Part shown: one piece after another, positions 1 to 9,419 of the stretch
Position numbering within the stretch: position 1 is the stretch's first letter
Layout of the letters: each line of letters starts with the position of its first letter
NCBI GenBank assembly: GCA_000402075.1
Contig: ARWO01000002.1
Span: 24,073 to 88,072 of the forward strand
From: Thaumarchaeota archaeon SCGC AAA007-O23
GTDB taxonomy: Archaea; Thermoproteota; Nitrososphaeria; Nitrososphaerales; Nitrosopumilaceae
Length of the DNA stretch: 64,000 nt
Direction: 5' to 3'
The notes under the pieces: generated by a model
Told to the model about the DNA's origin: nothing
Database searches by the model: none
The model's input: the letters and a program-made list of their open reading frames with translations, nothing else
Translations under genes and position numbers: made by a program

Positions 1-19
1 AAAACTCTAGCATCTGTGT

Positions 20-1024
20 ATGCCTTCAACTGTTGTGGTGGGTGGCTTTTTTGGCGATGAGGGGAAAGGAAAAATCATCTCATACCTGTCAAAAAAGGAT
101 AATCCATCAATTGTTGTTCGTGGAGGAGCCGGACCAAACGCAGGTCACACAATCAAGGATGGTAGTACTACTTACAAAGTACGTATGTTACCAAGTGGAT
201 TTTTAAATAAAAATGCCAAAGTCATGATTGGACCTGGCGTAGTTGTCAATCCTGATGTCTTTTTTAAGGAAATACAAGAATACGATGTTTCCGGTAGGGC
301 ATTTTTGGATAAACATTGTGGGATAATTGAGCAAAATCATCTTGAACAGGATTCTAAAGGTAGATTGAAAGAAAAGATTGGAAGTACTGGCTCAGGAACT
401 GGTCCCGCAAATGCTGAGCGTGCAATGAGAACACTAAAGATGGCAAATGAGATTGAATCACTTTCCTCCTATGTTGTAGATGTACCAGGTGAGATTAACG
501 CTGCGTTGAAGAACCAAGAAAATGTTCTAGTAGAGGGTACTCAAGGAACTCACCTATCATTATGGCACGGAACTTATCCGTTTGTAACTTCTAAGGATGT
601 CACTGCATCAGGCATATGCGCAGATGTTGGTTTGGGTCCAAAGAATGTGGATGAAGTTATGGTTGTATTCAAGGCATACTTGACACGTGTTGGTACTGGA
701 CCAATGGGTAATGAGCTCAGCGCTGAAGAAACTGAGCAAAAGGGATGGGCTGAGTTTGGTACAGTCACAGGAAGGCCTAGGCGTGCCGCAGAATTTGATT
801 TTGATTTGGCACAAAGAGCAATCATGCTTAGCAGTGCAACGCAACTGGCTATAACAAAATTAGATGTGAGGTTTCCAGAGTGTGCAGGCGTAAAGTCTTT
901 CAGCGACTTGAGTAACGAGGCTAAATCTTTTATAAAAAATATTGAAGATAAACTCCAAGTACGAGTCACACTCATTGGAACTGGTCCACTAGTGGATGAT
1001 ATAATAGATATTAGATCTGACTAG
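20..1024 (+). CDS. purA: Adenylosuccinate synthetase
   Basis: Joins IMP and aspartate using GTP to give adenylosuccinate, the first committed step to AMP. The 334-aa protein has the Gly-rich GTP-binding start (GFFGDEGKGK, residues 9-18), the GAGPNAGHT segment near residue 40 and the TGRPRR segment near residue 252. It is of the short archaeal type; bacterial enzymes run about 430 aa. The ATG at 20 gives a complete N-terminus directly before the nucleotide-binding loop. The next gene is 41 nt downstream on the same strand. The family call is secure. Confidence 0.96.
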   Translation: MPSTVVVGGFFGDEGKGKIISYLSKKDNPSIVVRGGAGPNAGHTIKDGSTTYKVRMLPSGFLNKNAKVMIGPGVVVNPDVFFKEIQEYDVSGRAFLDKHCGIIEQNHLEQDSKGRLKEKIGSTGSGTGPANAERAMRTLKMANEIESLSSYVVDVPGEINAALKNQENVLVEGTQGTHLSLWHGTYPFVTSKDVTASGICADVGLGPKNVDEVMVVFKAYLTRVGTGPMGNELSAEETEQKGWAEFGTVTGRPRRAAEFDFDLAQRAIMLSSATQLAITKLDVRFPECAGVKSFSDLSNEAKSFIKNIEDKLQVRVTLIGTGPLVDDIIDIRSD

Positions 1025-1065
1025 TTTCGGTTATCCTTTAATTTAGTATCCTGATTTTACTCTCT

Positions 1066-1731
1066 ATGGACAAGTTTCCAAGTTATATTCAAGTGCGTTC
1101 ACCTTTGGAATTTACAAGGCTAGTATGTGCATTAGAAAGATCACCTAGAGTATCATTCCTTCATGAACATAAAGGCGCAAAAGTTCTTTCAGTTCAGATG
1201 GATTTGCTCAAACAAAGTCCGGTCATATACTATACCCCAGTTGAAAATTTTAACCATTACTTATGCTATGGCTTCAAATCTGGTAAAGAAGAATCGTTAA
1301 TGGTGGATTCAACTGTTGATACTTCAAAGATGTATTCTCCAATTGTAAAAATAAAATCATTGCCACAATCTCTCAAACCATCACCTGAGAATAATACCGC
1401 AAAATATCAACCCATTGAATTAGATGACTTGGGAAGCCTAGCGAAACTTAGTTATGGTTTTGAAGAAGCACCGTTTCCACTATTTGCGTTCCCATTTAAG
1501 GGACAGTGGTTCCTTGGGGTTTTTCTTAATTTCAATGAAGACGGAGACTCATTTTTTTGCTATGTTGTGTTAAACGAAGAACCAATCAAGCCATTTTTGA
1601 AACATACTACAAGTAATGGTTCTGAGCCTATTTTGGTGGATAATACCAGCGAACACGGTTACTCTTACATCAAAATAGTTAAACTACACGAAACACATCC
1701 ATTGGTCAACTATGACCAAATTCAAAACTAG
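1066..1731 (+). CDS. Hypothetical protein, 221 aa
   Basis: I do not recognise a family. The protein is soluble-looking, has no signal peptide or membrane segment, is rich in aromatic residues and has no obvious catalytic motif. Its 3' end overlaps the start of pyrF by 20 nt, and purA lies just upstream, so it is probably co-transcribed with nucleotide-synthesis genes. Coding is supported by a long open frame with codon use like its neighbours. A link to nucleotide metabolism would rest on position only. Confidence 0.8.
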   Translation: MDKFPSYIQVRSPLEFTRLVCALERSPRVSFLHEHKGAKVLSVQMDLLKQSPVIYYTPVENFNHYLCYGFKSGKEESLMVDSTVDTSKMYSPIVKIKSLPQSLKPSPENNTAKYQPIELDDLGSLAKLSYGFEEAPFPLFAFPFKGQWFLGVFLNFNEDGDSFFCYVVLNEEPIKPFLKHTTSNGSEPILVDNTSEHGYSYIKIVKLHETHPLVNYDQIQN

Positions 1732-2452
1732 AATTAATCAATCATCTGGGAATAGTAGAATTATACTTGCTAATGATTATGATTCAGTAAATAAGAAAAC
1801 TGTTCCACACACGATAAAAAATATTAAAACATTACACAAATTTCTTTGTGGAATCAAACTAAACTTCCACATGTTACTTCCATTAGGAAAAAAAGAAATT
1901 ATTAGAATCAATAAAACTGCTCATCAATATGGTCTTCAAACGATTGCCGACATAAAGCTAAATGATATAGGAAATACAAATCAAATAACATCAAAAACAT
2001 TATGGGATTTTGGATTTGATGCGATTATAGTCAATCCAATCATGGGTCCTAAAAGCCTAAAGAAAATTGTTGCAGAAGCACACAAACGAGACAAGGGCGT
2101 AATTGCATTATGTCATATGAGCGCACCTGAAGCCAAACTATCTTATGAAATTAATGTAAAACTTTCAAAAAATTCAAAGCCTAAACCGTTGTATCATCTG
2201 TTCTTAAAGTGGGCTATATCCAATAAAGCAGATGGGATAATAGTTGGTGCAACTTTTCCTAAAATTGTAAATGAGTGCAAAAAGATTACTGGTAAAAAAC
2301 TTGATATTTATTCACCGGGTATTGGTAAGCAAGGAGGCAATGCAAAAAAGGCAATTGCGAATGGAAGTGACTTTCTTATCGTGGGAAGAACAATTCTTGA
2401 TTCAAAAAATCCTGTACGTACTGTAAAACAACTATTATCAGACAGCATTTAA
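1712..2452 (+). CDS. pyrF: Orotidine 5'-phosphate decarboxylase
   Basis: Converts OMP to UMP, the last step of pyrimidine synthesis. The 246-aa TIM-barrel protein shows the hallmark residues: an early Asp strand (LANDYD, about residues 19-24), GIKLNF near 47-52 and the catalytic D-x-K-x-x-D set at D80, K82 and D85 (DIKLNDIGNTN). The late phosphate-binding part contains GIGKQGG and DFLIVGRTI. The start is the ATG at 1712, inside the end of the upstream gene. The stop overlaps the convergent Nudix gene by 15 nt. Confidence 0.93.
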   Translation: MTKFKTRINQSSGNSRIILANDYDSVNKKTVPHTIKNIKTLHKFLCGIKLNFHMLLPLGKKEIIRINKTAHQYGLQTIADIKLNDIGNTNQITSKTLWDFGFDAIIVNPIMGPKSLKKIVAEAHKRDKGVIALCHMSAPEAKLSYEINVKLSKNSKPKPLYHLFLKWAISNKADGIIVGATFPKIVNECKKITGKKLDIYSPGIGKQGGNAKKAIANGSDFLIVGRTILDSKNPVRTVKQLLSDSI

Positions 2453-2857
2453 GAGAAATTCATTTGCTTTTGATAATACATTTTTAGCATTTCTAAATGT
2501 GGTCTTTTTTAGAGCATCATCATATTCCAGCCAAACGAAATCATTATGCTCATGAGACAGACTGATTTTTTTCTCATTAGTTTTTGCCAAGAAAAAAATT
2601 ACTTTTTTATGAATATCTTCATTTTTAAATCTAAAATCATATTCTACAGATTCTTCAAAACCATCTACAAATTCAATATCTGAAATACCTGTCTCTTCTT
2701 TTGTTTCTCTTAATGCTGTTTCATGTGGTATTTCACCTTGCTCAACTTTTCCTTTAACAAAATCCCAATGTCCCTGAGGATAATTTAATAACAGAAATTC
2801 ATTTTTGTTTGAAGCGTTTCTAAACAGAACAATACCTGCAGATTTTTGTTCTCTCAT
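2438..2857 (-). CDS. Nudix hydrolase, bis-tetraphosphatase-like
   Basis: Small Nudix protein of 139 aa with a full Nudix box: G36-x5-E42-x7-R50-E51-x2-E54-E55-x-G57. The size and the N-terminal pattern (SAGIVLFR, then the WDFVKGKVEQGE stretch) resemble archaeal diadenosine tetraphosphate hydrolases, which cleave Ap4A-type nucleotides, but the substrate cannot be fixed from sequence. It lies on the minus strand 32 nt downstream of uppS, so the two may share a transcript, and its 3' end overlaps pyrF. Confidence 0.9.
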   Translation of the reverse strand: MREQKSAGIVLFRNASNKNEFLLLNYPQGHWDFVKGKVEQGEIPHETALRETKEETGISDIEFVDGFEESVEYDFRFKNEDIHKKVIFFLAKTNEKKISLSHEHNDFVWLEYDDALKKTTFRNAKNVLSKANEFLLNAV

Positions 2858-2889
2858 ATTTGAATATATTTTATTTCAGTTTATTTAGG

Positions 2890-3651
2890 TTATTTTCCTA
2901 CACGTCTTTTTCTTTTCTGGAATGTGCGTATGGCTCGCATAAGATCAATCTTTCTAAATTCCGGCCAAAAAACATCTAAGAATACTAATTCACTATATGC
3001 ACTTTGCCACATTAAAAAACCACTCATCCTTTTTTCCCCAGATGTTCTTAAAATCATGTCAGCTGATGGCTGAGGAAGATGTGAAGTATACAAATTTTCT
3101 TCAATTACATCCTTGTTAACGTCATTTGCATCTAATTTGCCTTCTTTTATCTTGGCACCAATTTTTTTAACTGCATCAACCAGTTCGTTCTGACCACCAT
3201 ATGCAATTGCAATATTGAGAAAATGATTACTGTAATCCTTTGTAGCATTATCCAATCTTGACAGTACCTCTTTTATCGAATCTGGTAACAATTCAATTCG
3301 TCCTATTCCTTTGACTCTCATTTCGTTTTTATGAATTCTAGGATCATTGTAAAGTTTCTCTAATCTTGTTCTGATTAAATCATAAATATAATCAAGTTCT
3401 TCATTTTTTCTATCCAGATTTTCAGCTGATAAAACATACAAAGTTATAATTTTTATATCAAATTCTTCACACCAATCAAGAAGGTTTTCAACTGTATCAG
3501 CACCCTTAAAATGACCTTGTTTTTGCATAACTAAATTTCGTTTCGCCCATCTACGGTTACCATCTAGTACTATAGCTATGTGGTTAGGTCTATCACCATT
3601 TACAACTTCTTTTTCTAATCTTTTGGTGTAGAATCTATAGAGCCCTGACAT
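2890..3651 (-). CDS. uppS: Isoprenyl (undecaprenyl-type) diphosphate synthase
   Basis: Cis-prenyltransferase that extends polyprenyl diphosphate, the precursor of the dolichol-like lipid carrier used for archaeal glycosylation. The signature HIAIVLDGNRRWA places the catalytic Asp at residue 30. Later come the conserved ENLDRKNEE, YGGQ and C-terminal SELVFLDVFWPEF segments. I chose the ATG at 3651 over an upstream TTG at 3657, which would add only two residues. Length (253 aa) is normal for the family. Confidence 0.94.
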   Translation of the reverse strand: MSGLYRFYTKRLEKEVVNGDRPNHIAIVLDGNRRWAKRNLVMQKQGHFKGADTVENLLDWCEEFDIKIITLYVLSAENLDRKNEELDYIYDLIRTRLEKLYNDPRIHKNEMRVKGIGRIELLPDSIKEVLSRLDNATKDYSNHFLNIAIAYGGQNELVDAVKKIGAKIKEGKLDANDVNKDVIEENLYTSHLPQPSADMILRTSGEKRMSGFLMWQSAYSELVFLDVFWPEFRKIDLMRAIRTFQKRKRRVGK

Positions 3652-3764
3652 ATTCAATACTGCATCTAGTATTCCATTAACGGTGCATCACCTTTCACAT
3701 GTTTTTGGATTAGATAGAGACAGATATGTGTTATTATAATATGGTTCTAAACAGAATGAAAAAT

Positions 3765-4904
3765 TTACTGTTCTAATTCTTTGCTTCCTTTTTTTCTATA
3801 TCTACGGATCAAAAGAGTGGCAGATGCAGCTGTAACCGCAAAACCCGCAACTAAAGGCAGGATCAATGTGAATGAACTTTCTTCATACATTAGGATGTTT
3901 GTAAACTGATGAACAGTAGGATACAATGCAACTAATACAATTATCCTAAGAAGATCACTAATGTGGCGTAATTTTCTGTTTAGCCAGTTACTAAATAAAA
4001 TTCCTACAAATATTGTTCCAAGACCGATCCACAAGAATGGAATCATACCTGAAACAAATTGACCTATCACTACTTCGTCCGTAATTAGATTAATAATTCC
4101 TAGATCACTAGGAATGTTTTCTGGACTTACAGTAGTTATGCCAGCTGGAACTGATGCTGCTATCAGAATTAGTCCAGTGATTAGTGTAAACATCCTGGTA
4201 AATCCTTCCGGCGTAGGTTTTGCCCAGTTGCTCCATGCTTTATCAATATCAAATGCTCTGATCAAAAATGCACCACCAAGAATGGTAACTAGTACAGCAA
4301 AGATCTCGGCATTGTATCCTGTAACAGCTCCTATTCCACCGATCAATAACAAAATTCCTGGAACACCCAAAAAGAACTTTGAATATTTTGGGTTGTACAT
4401 TACTAATTTTAGGAACTTGCCAAATACAGCATAGGAATGTTCAATCGTTCTACTGACTTGCATAACCACTCTTTGCACTGAAATAACTGGAATTACACTT
4501 TGAATCACAGGTATAACCATCTCATCGTCTTCTCCATCTGAAACTATTACAGCTCCATCTGCAGAAAATTTCTTTAATACTGACTTTATCTCCGAAGCAA
4601 CTTTTTCATCTGCCTGCACGCCTCTGTTCTCTACACCAGTAACTATGATTACCTGTGTTTTGTATCCCTTGCTTACCAAGTCTTCATATGTTTTAACAGC
4701 AAAAAATATTGAATTAGAATCCGCATCTTCAGGATCTTCCAGAGCTAATCTTTGTGCCGCTTCTATGCATGCATTTCTGCCAACAACAGGGGTTGGAATT
4801 CCAGTTTTTCTTCCTAGATCATCGTCTCTATCTATGCAAATAACTAGTAATTTGTTTGCTGTAGTAGCCTTAACATCTTTTTCCAGTTTTCCACTCAGCG
4901 ACAT
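3765..4904 (-). CDS. DUF373 family membrane protein
   Basis: 379-aa protein of the archaeal DUF373 family, function unknown. The N-terminal soluble part (residues 18-130) begins KLLVICIDRDDDLGRKTGI, typical of this family, and contains a DGEDDE acidic stretch. The C-terminal half has about six to seven hydrophobic segments, roughly residues 175-365. It ends with a basic tail. It sits alone on the minus strand with a TATA-like stretch just upstream. I cannot assign a reaction. Confidence 0.85.
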   Translation of the reverse strand: MSLSGKLEKDVKATTANKLLVICIDRDDDLGRKTGIPTPVVGRNACIEAAQRLALEDPEDADSNSIFFAVKTYEDLVSKGYKTQVIIVTGVENRGVQADEKVASEIKSVLKKFSADGAVIVSDGEDDEMVIPVIQSVIPVISVQRVVMQVSRTIEHSYAVFGKFLKLVMYNPKYSKFFLGVPGILLLIGGIGAVTGYNAEIFAVLVTILGGAFLIRAFDIDKAWSNWAKPTPEGFTRMFTLITGLILIAASVPAGITTVSPENIPSDLGIINLITDEVVIGQFVSGMIPFLWIGLGTIFVGILFSNWLNRKLRHISDLLRIIVLVALYPTVHQFTNILMYEESSFTLILPLVAGFAVTAASATLLIRRYRKKGSKELEQ

Positions 4905-4985
4905 AATCTATTATATAACAAAATTACCATTTAACGATTTCCCACCATTCTCACCATGAAGTTTAGTATTATACGACTAGATTGG

Positions 4986-5486
4986 TTATGGTCTTGCAGC
5001 GTCTGATTTTTTGGTCAGGTCTAGTGATTCTGTTTCCAATTGATGTATTTTAGTAACTATTTCATTAATAGAATCTGAATTATCATCACCACTCATCAAA
5101 TTTGCAACAACAATAGTTTCCGTAATCTTTTCATTTAGTTTTTTTAATGCACCAATATAATTTACATAGCTTTCAACCCATTCTTGTGTAGCACCACTGT
5201 CAGTTAGTTCTATTATCAAAGAATTAATTTGTGATGAAGAAACTTTTGCAATCCCGATGTATTCGTCAGGATTCATCTTCTTTTCCATCAATTTTTCAAA
5301 TGATTCGTCAATGCTTGAATACTCCATCGCAGCTCTTTCTTTAGTAATATCAAGATGTTTTCCAAAATCTGAAACAACAATTTTCATTTCAGTATCGAAG
5401 GCCATTAGAAAAGGCAAAGAATATGCAAATACAGCAACACCAACAAGAATAGCTATAGTTACTGCAACACCCTTTCTTGACGCCAT
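4986..5486 (-). CDS. Hypothetical membrane-anchored protein, 166 aa
   Basis: Residues 6-30 form one hydrophobic segment after a basic start (MASRKG), so the protein is probably anchored in the membrane with the rest outside, or carries an uncleaved signal. The remainder is charged and predicted helical, coiled-coil like. No family was recognised. It lies 81 nt upstream of the DUF373 gene in the same direction, so the two may be expressed together. Confidence 0.75.
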   Translation of the reverse strand: MASRKGVAVTIAILVGVAVFAYSLPFLMAFDTEMKIVVSDFGKHLDITKERAAMEYSSIDESFEKLMEKKMNPDEYIGIAKVSSSQINSLIIELTDSGATQEWVESYVNYIGALKKLNEKITETIVVANLMSGDDNSDSINEIVTKIHQLETESLDLTKKSDAARP

Positions 5487-5719
5487 TTGTAAATTACAAA
5501 AATCTATTATTTATATTGCCAACTTTTCAAAATTTTCCTTCAATACAATTCCTGTAAAATTTCCAGCAATGGTTTCTATAATTGAGAAATATCAAAAATA
5601 ATCAAAATTAGTTAAATAGGATTAGGTTTTACCGCTAAAAATTATACAATCATCTAGTTTCTAGTTAAAATTTTTTCACAGCGATATCCTAAATACGACT
5701 TTATTTGTCAAAAGTTAGA

Positions 5720-5872
5720 ATGGCAACAGCATATTGTGTAAAATGTAGAGACAAAAGAGAAATAAAAGATCCAGTAGAAACTCAGCTCAAAAATGGCAGA
5801 CCTGCTATGAAAGGTACTTGTCCTGAATGTGGAACTAATGTTTTTCGAATAGGCAAGAACCCAGACAAGTAA
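5720..5872 (+). CDS. DUF5679-type small zinc-ribbon protein, 50 aa
   Basis: This short gene reads MATAYCVKCRDKRE and continues with TCPECGTNVFRIGK. Two CxxC knuckles (C6/C9 and C34/C37) form a zinc ribbon, as in DUF5679 proteins and in zinc-finger tails of topoisomerases. The ATG at 5720 and TAA at 5870-5872 are clear. It precedes the aIF2-beta gene by 51 nt, so a role in nucleic-acid binding is plausible but not shown. Confidence 0.8.
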   Translation: MATAYCVKCRDKREIKDPVETQLKNGRPAMKGTCPECGTNVFRIGKNPDK

Positions 5873-5923
5873 TCTTACTGGTATTTCTAAACCCATATAG
5901 GTGGAGTTAGGATTTCCATTTTT

Positions 5924-6346
5924 ATGGCAAAGGCAGACTATGAAAAGATGTTAAAACGAATAGAAAAGAATTTGGTTAAACATTCTAAAGTTACTGATGG
6001 CAGATTTGAACTTCCTCCAGTTGATGTGATGTGGGAAGGGCAAAAGACTTACTTGAGAAATTTTGCAGAATATCCAAAAATAATGCGTAGAGATCCTGCT
6101 AAATTATTACAATATCTATCAAAAGAATTTGCAGTTCCTGCTGAAAGGGTTGGTGATAGTGCAATGTTTACTGGAAAAAGGGATCCTGATGATTTTACAC
6201 GGCTGCTTAAAATTTACGTTACTGATTACATTAGTTGTATTACTTGCCAAAGTCCTGATACAAGAATAGAAAAGGAAAAAAGAATACATTTTCTTATTTG
6301 TGAAGCATGTGGGGCAAAATCCACAATTAAGGGTAAATATGCTTAA
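5924..6346 (+). CDS. Translation initiation factor aIF2 subunit beta
   Basis: Beta subunit of the archaeal initiator-tRNA-carrying factor aIF2. The 140-aa protein has the family layout: an N-terminal helix, a central alpha-beta domain (PPVDVMWEGQKTYLRNF, then LLQYLSKEF) and a C-terminal zinc ribbon with CITC and CEAC near residues 107-129. The TAA stop and the ATG of the following DUF424 gene share one base, so the two are translationally coupled. A TATA-like CATATA lies about 26-31 nt before the ATG. Confidence 0.95.
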   Translation: MAKADYEKMLKRIEKNLVKHSKVTDGRFELPPVDVMWEGQKTYLRNFAEYPKIMRRDPAKLLQYLSKEFAVPAERVGDSAMFTGKRDPDDFTRLLKIYVTDYISCITCQSPDTRIEKEKRIHFLICEACGAKSTIKGKYA

Positions 6347-6639
6347 TGTTTTCTGCACGTTTGATTAATCATAAGGATACTTGTATGCTAAACATATGTG
6401 ATACTGAATTGTTAGGCAAGACTCTCAATAGAGGTAGTTTTACCCTCAAAATAAGTGAAAAATATTATGCAGAAAAAGTTGTTGAGAAAGAAGAGGCAAA
6501 GGATCTGTTGAAAAGATCTGATAATATTAACATGGTAGGAAAGGAAATAATTTCTTTGTCTGTAGATATGGGAATTGGAACACAAAATGGAGTTAAAGAA
6601 ATAGATGGAGTTCCTTTCTTAGTTGTTTTCAAAATGTAA
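6346..6639 (+). CDS. DUF424 family protein
   Basis: 97-aa protein matching the archaeal DUF424 family, which is commonly encoded beside aIF2-beta. Its start overlaps the aIF2-beta stop by one base. Recognisable features are the NICDTELLGKTL segment near residues 14-25 and the C-terminal IDGVPFLVVFKM strand. The neighbourhood suggests a role in translation initiation or tRNA handling, but no activity can be read from the sequence. Confidence 0.85.
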   Translation: MFSARLINHKDTCMLNICDTELLGKTLNRGSFTLKISEKYYAEKVVEKEEAKDLLKRSDNINMVGKEIISLSVDMGIGTQNGVKEIDGVPFLVVFKM

Positions 6640-6648
6640 ATCACCACA

Positions 6649-6658
6649 ATTATATAGA
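6649..6658 (+). promoter_or_regulatory. TATA-box promoter of aIF1A
   Basis: The sequence TTATATAGAA lies 20-29 nt before the aIF1A ATG at 6678. This is the spacing expected for an archaeal TATA box serving a nearly leaderless transcript. Identified by pattern only. Confidence 0.5.
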
Positions 6659-6677
6659 AAAATTTTTACTTTTTTCT

Positions 6678-6989
6678 ATGGGTAAACGTAAGGTCTTAAA
6701 CGAAAGTGCATTAAAAGAATTACAACTACCTCAAGAGGGAGAAATGTTTGGAAGAGTAATCAAGCTTCTTGGGGGTGAAAACCTTTTGGTAAAATGTGCT
6801 GATGGTGTTACCAGAAGAGGAAGAATTAGAGGAAAATTAAAACGAAGAGTATGGATACGTGATAATGATATAGTGATAATTGCACCTTGGGAATTTGGAC
6901 AGGCTGAAAGAGGTGATATTTTGTGGAGATACACATTACCACAAACAGATTGGCTTAAACAAAATGATCACATACCAAAAGATTTCTAA
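6678..6989 (+). CDS. Translation initiation factor aIF1A
   Basis: S1-like OB-fold factor that binds the small ribosomal subunit A site during initiation. The 103-aa protein carries the typical sequence around GRVIKLLGGENLLVKCADG and the RGRIRGKLKRRVWIR core. It lacks the long acidic eukaryotic tail and ends QNDHIPKDF. It heads a compact unit with the KH-domain gene 17 nt downstream. Confidence 0.96.
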   Translation: MGKRKVLNESALKELQLPQEGEMFGRVIKLLGGENLLVKCADGVTRRGRIRGKLKRRVWIRDNDIVIIAPWEFGQAERGDILWRYTLPQTDWLKQNDHIPKDF

Positions 6990-7006
6990 AAAAATTATTT
7001 CGCTAA

Positions 7007-7576
7007 ATGAGTTTTGAAAAATTAATTAGAATTCCGGAAGACAGAATTGGTGTTCTAATAGGCAAGTCTGGAAAAATAAAATCAAAAATTGAAGAAACCT
7101 GCTCAGTGAAATTAGACATAGATAGTAAAAATGGGGAAGTTCAAGTTTTAAGTAAAATTGTTGATGAACAATTTCAAGCTTTCAAGGCTTTGGAAATTAT
7201 AACAGCAATAGGTCGTGGATTTTCACCAGAAAAAGCTATGAGATTACTTAAAGGTGAAAATACTTTGCATGTAATTAATTTACGTGAGTTTGGTGGAAAA
7301 ACTCCAGAACAAATTGAAAGGATCAAAGGAAGAATAATAGGTGATAGTGGTAAGGCGAGAGTGAATATGGAAAATTTGAGTAACTCAGACATTACTGTTT
7401 ATGGGAAAACTGTATCAATCATTGGTGAATCAACGCAGCTAAAACTTGCAATAGATGCTATTGAATCATTGTTAAGCGGCAGTATGCATGGATATGTTTA
7501 CAAGAAGATTGAAGCTGGAAGACGACAGGACAAATTTGCCAGATTACAATTATGGGAAAATCAAGATGTCTTCTAA
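7007..7576 (+). CDS. KH-domain RNA-binding protein (Pno1/Dim2-like)
   Basis: Two KH domains in 189 aa. The first has the GxxG loop at IGKSGK (residues 18-23) and the second at GRIIGDSGKAR near residue 107. Archaeal proteins of this type are counterparts of eukaryotic Pno1/Dim2, a factor in small-subunit rRNA maturation. The position after aIF1A is the usual one. The stop overlaps the top6B start by 11 nt, so it belongs to the same transcript as the topoisomerase genes. Confidence 0.93.
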   Translation: MSFEKLIRIPEDRIGVLIGKSGKIKSKIEETCSVKLDIDSKNGEVQVLSKIVDEQFQAFKALEIITAIGRGFSPEKAMRLLKGENTLHVINLREFGGKTPEQIERIKGRIIGDSGKARVNMENLSNSDITVYGKTVSIIGESTQLKLAIDAIESLLSGSMHGYVYKKIEAGRRQDKFARLQLWENQDVF

Positions 7577-9407
7577 AGAAACTTTTACTCAGATTTCTCC
7601 AAGTGAATTTTTTTATCGTAACAGAGACCTTGCAGGCTTTAGTAATCCAACAAGATCACTTTATACTGCAGTTCGTGAATTCGTCGAGAATTCTCTTGAC
7701 GCGTGTGATCAAAAAGGAATTTTGGCAGATGTTCACATGTCGATAAAGGCAGTTGATGCAGAAAAGCAAGATCCAAAACAGTACATCTTAACAGTTAGAG
7801 ACAACGGTCCTGGCATTGAATCAAACCATGTTCCCCTTGCATTTGGTACAGTCCTGTATGGCTCAAAATTTGGTCTAAAGCAGGCACGAGGAATGTTTGG
7901 ATTGGGTGCTACAATGGCAATTCTTTACGGCCAAATTACAACTAACAAACCTGTTGTCGTGAAAAGCAGTACTGATGGAAAAATTCAGGATGAATATGAA
8001 ATGCTTTTGGACATACAGAAGAACAAACCTGTCATACTAAAACATGAAACAAAAGAAGTTTCAAAGTCTGGATTATCTGTTAGTATATGTTTAGAGGGTG
8101 ATTATGCAAAAGCGGGTACAAAAATACGCGACTATGTATATCAAACCTCGCTGATAACACCATACGCAACAATCACTTTTGATGATCCAAAAGGGGAGAA
8201 GTATAGGTATACCAAAGTTATCAGAACAATGCCACCGTCACCAACAATCATCAGACCACATCCACATGGAATTGACGTTGAAACAATTCGACGAATGCTA
8301 TTAGACACCCACTATCAGATTCCAGCGGTTGATGACAATATGATCTCAAAAGTTAGGAAAGAGCTAGGATTAGCCAACAAAAATCTTAGTCACTCGGAAA
8401 TAATGGTTAAGACACAAAAAAAATGGAAGACATTGACGCGACCTGTTCGCATAATCATGGCTTTGGTATCATTTTTAAAAATGGATTTTGAAAAGTTAAG
8501 CAAGACTACCATTGAAGAAATTGATATAGCAAACAAGAAATTAACCTACTGGGATTTTGGCGAATCACAGTCTATTTCCATTGATATGGATCCCGAAAGT
8601 TTTTACTATAAACAACTGGCAAACACTGTACAAGGTGAAACAATAACCTCATTTTTGACTAAACGTTTCCAAAGGGTAGGACCAACTACAGCTTTAAAGT
8701 TTGCAGAATATGCAAAGTTTAAGCCTGAACACAGAATTGGGACTATGACAAACCAAGAGCTTGTAAAACTTACTGATGGATTACAAACATTTGACGACTT
8801 TATGGCACCTGATCCAAGTTGTTTGGCTCCATTAGGTGAATCCCCACTGAAAAAAGGTATGGAAAGATTTTTTGAACCAGATTTTCTTGAGGTTGTACAA
8901 CGTGGGGCTTCCGCTTATTCGGGATTCCCATTTGTCATAGAGATGGGAATTGCGTATGGAGGAAAAATTTCTAGCCGTGGAATGAAAGTTTATCGATTTG
9001 CTAACAGAATTCCACTTCTTTATGATGAGGGAAGTGATGTGGTTCTAAAGGTTGTAAATGACACTGACTGGTCACGCTATAAGATAAAAGGCGATCCACC
9101 ATTGGTAATAGTATCACATATCTGTTCTACGAGAGTCCCATACAAAACAGTAGGAAAAGAAAATGTAGCAGATAGACCTGAGATTGAACGTGAGTTAAAA
9201 CTTGCATTACTATCTTTGTCTAGAAAACTATCTTCATTCATGTCTAAAAGAGGCCAAGCTGATGCTGCTATAAAGAGGAAAAATCTTTATTCAAAATACA
9301 TTCCATTAATAGCACAATTTTGCACGGAGCTTGCTGGCAAAAAGAATGAACCAAATTATAAGCAAATGATTACGGAGGAACCTATAGTTGAAGAAAAAAC
9401 AGATTAA
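7566..9407 (+). CDS. top6B: DNA topoisomerase VI subunit B
   Basis: ATPase subunit of the type IIB topoisomerase. The GHKL (Bergerat) fold is visible: REFVENSLDA with N42, DNGPGI near residue 79 and GSKFGLKQARGMFGLGA around 100-116. The start is the ATG at 7566, because MSSKETFTQISPSEFF matches the family N-terminus; an upstream in-frame ATG at 7488 would add 26 unrelated residues inside the KH gene. Length is 613 aa. top6A follows after 12 nt. Confidence 0.96.
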   Translation: MSSKETFTQISPSEFFYRNRDLAGFSNPTRSLYTAVREFVENSLDACDQKGILADVHMSIKAVDAEKQDPKQYILTVRDNGPGIESNHVPLAFGTVLYGSKFGLKQARGMFGLGATMAILYGQITTNKPVVVKSSTDGKIQDEYEMLLDIQKNKPVILKHETKEVSKSGLSVSICLEGDYAKAGTKIRDYVYQTSLITPYATITFDDPKGEKYRYTKVIRTMPPSPTIIRPHPHGIDVETIRRMLLDTHYQIPAVDDNMISKVRKELGLANKNLSHSEIMVKTQKKWKTLTRPVRIIMALVSFLKMDFEKLSKTTIEEIDIANKKLTYWDFGESQSISIDMDPESFYYKQLANTVQGETITSFLTKRFQRVGPTTALKFAEYAKFKPEHRIGTMTNQELVKLTDGLQTFDDFMAPDPSCLAPLGESPLKKGMERFFEPDFLEVVQRGASAYSGFPFVIEMGIAYGGKISSRGMKVYRFANRIPLLYDEGSDVVLKVVNDTDWSRYKIKGDPPLVIVSHICSTRVPYKTVGKENVADRPEIERELKLALLSLSRKLSSFMSKRGQADAAIKRKNLYSKYIPLIAQFCTELAGKKNEPNYKQMITEEPIVEEKTD

Positions 9408-9419
9408 GAAAAAAAATCA

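Noticed and set aside
574..975. 133-aa minus-strand frame inside purA
   Set aside because: Shadow of purA on the opposite strand, with no family resemblance.
5708..5896. 62-aa minus-strand frame
   Set aside because: It lies opposite the DUF5679 zinc-ribbon gene, whose CxxC pattern is the better coding explanation.
7488..7565. Upstream start of top6B at 7488
   Set aside because: The additional 26 residues lie inside the KH gene and do not match the family; the ATG at 7566 does.
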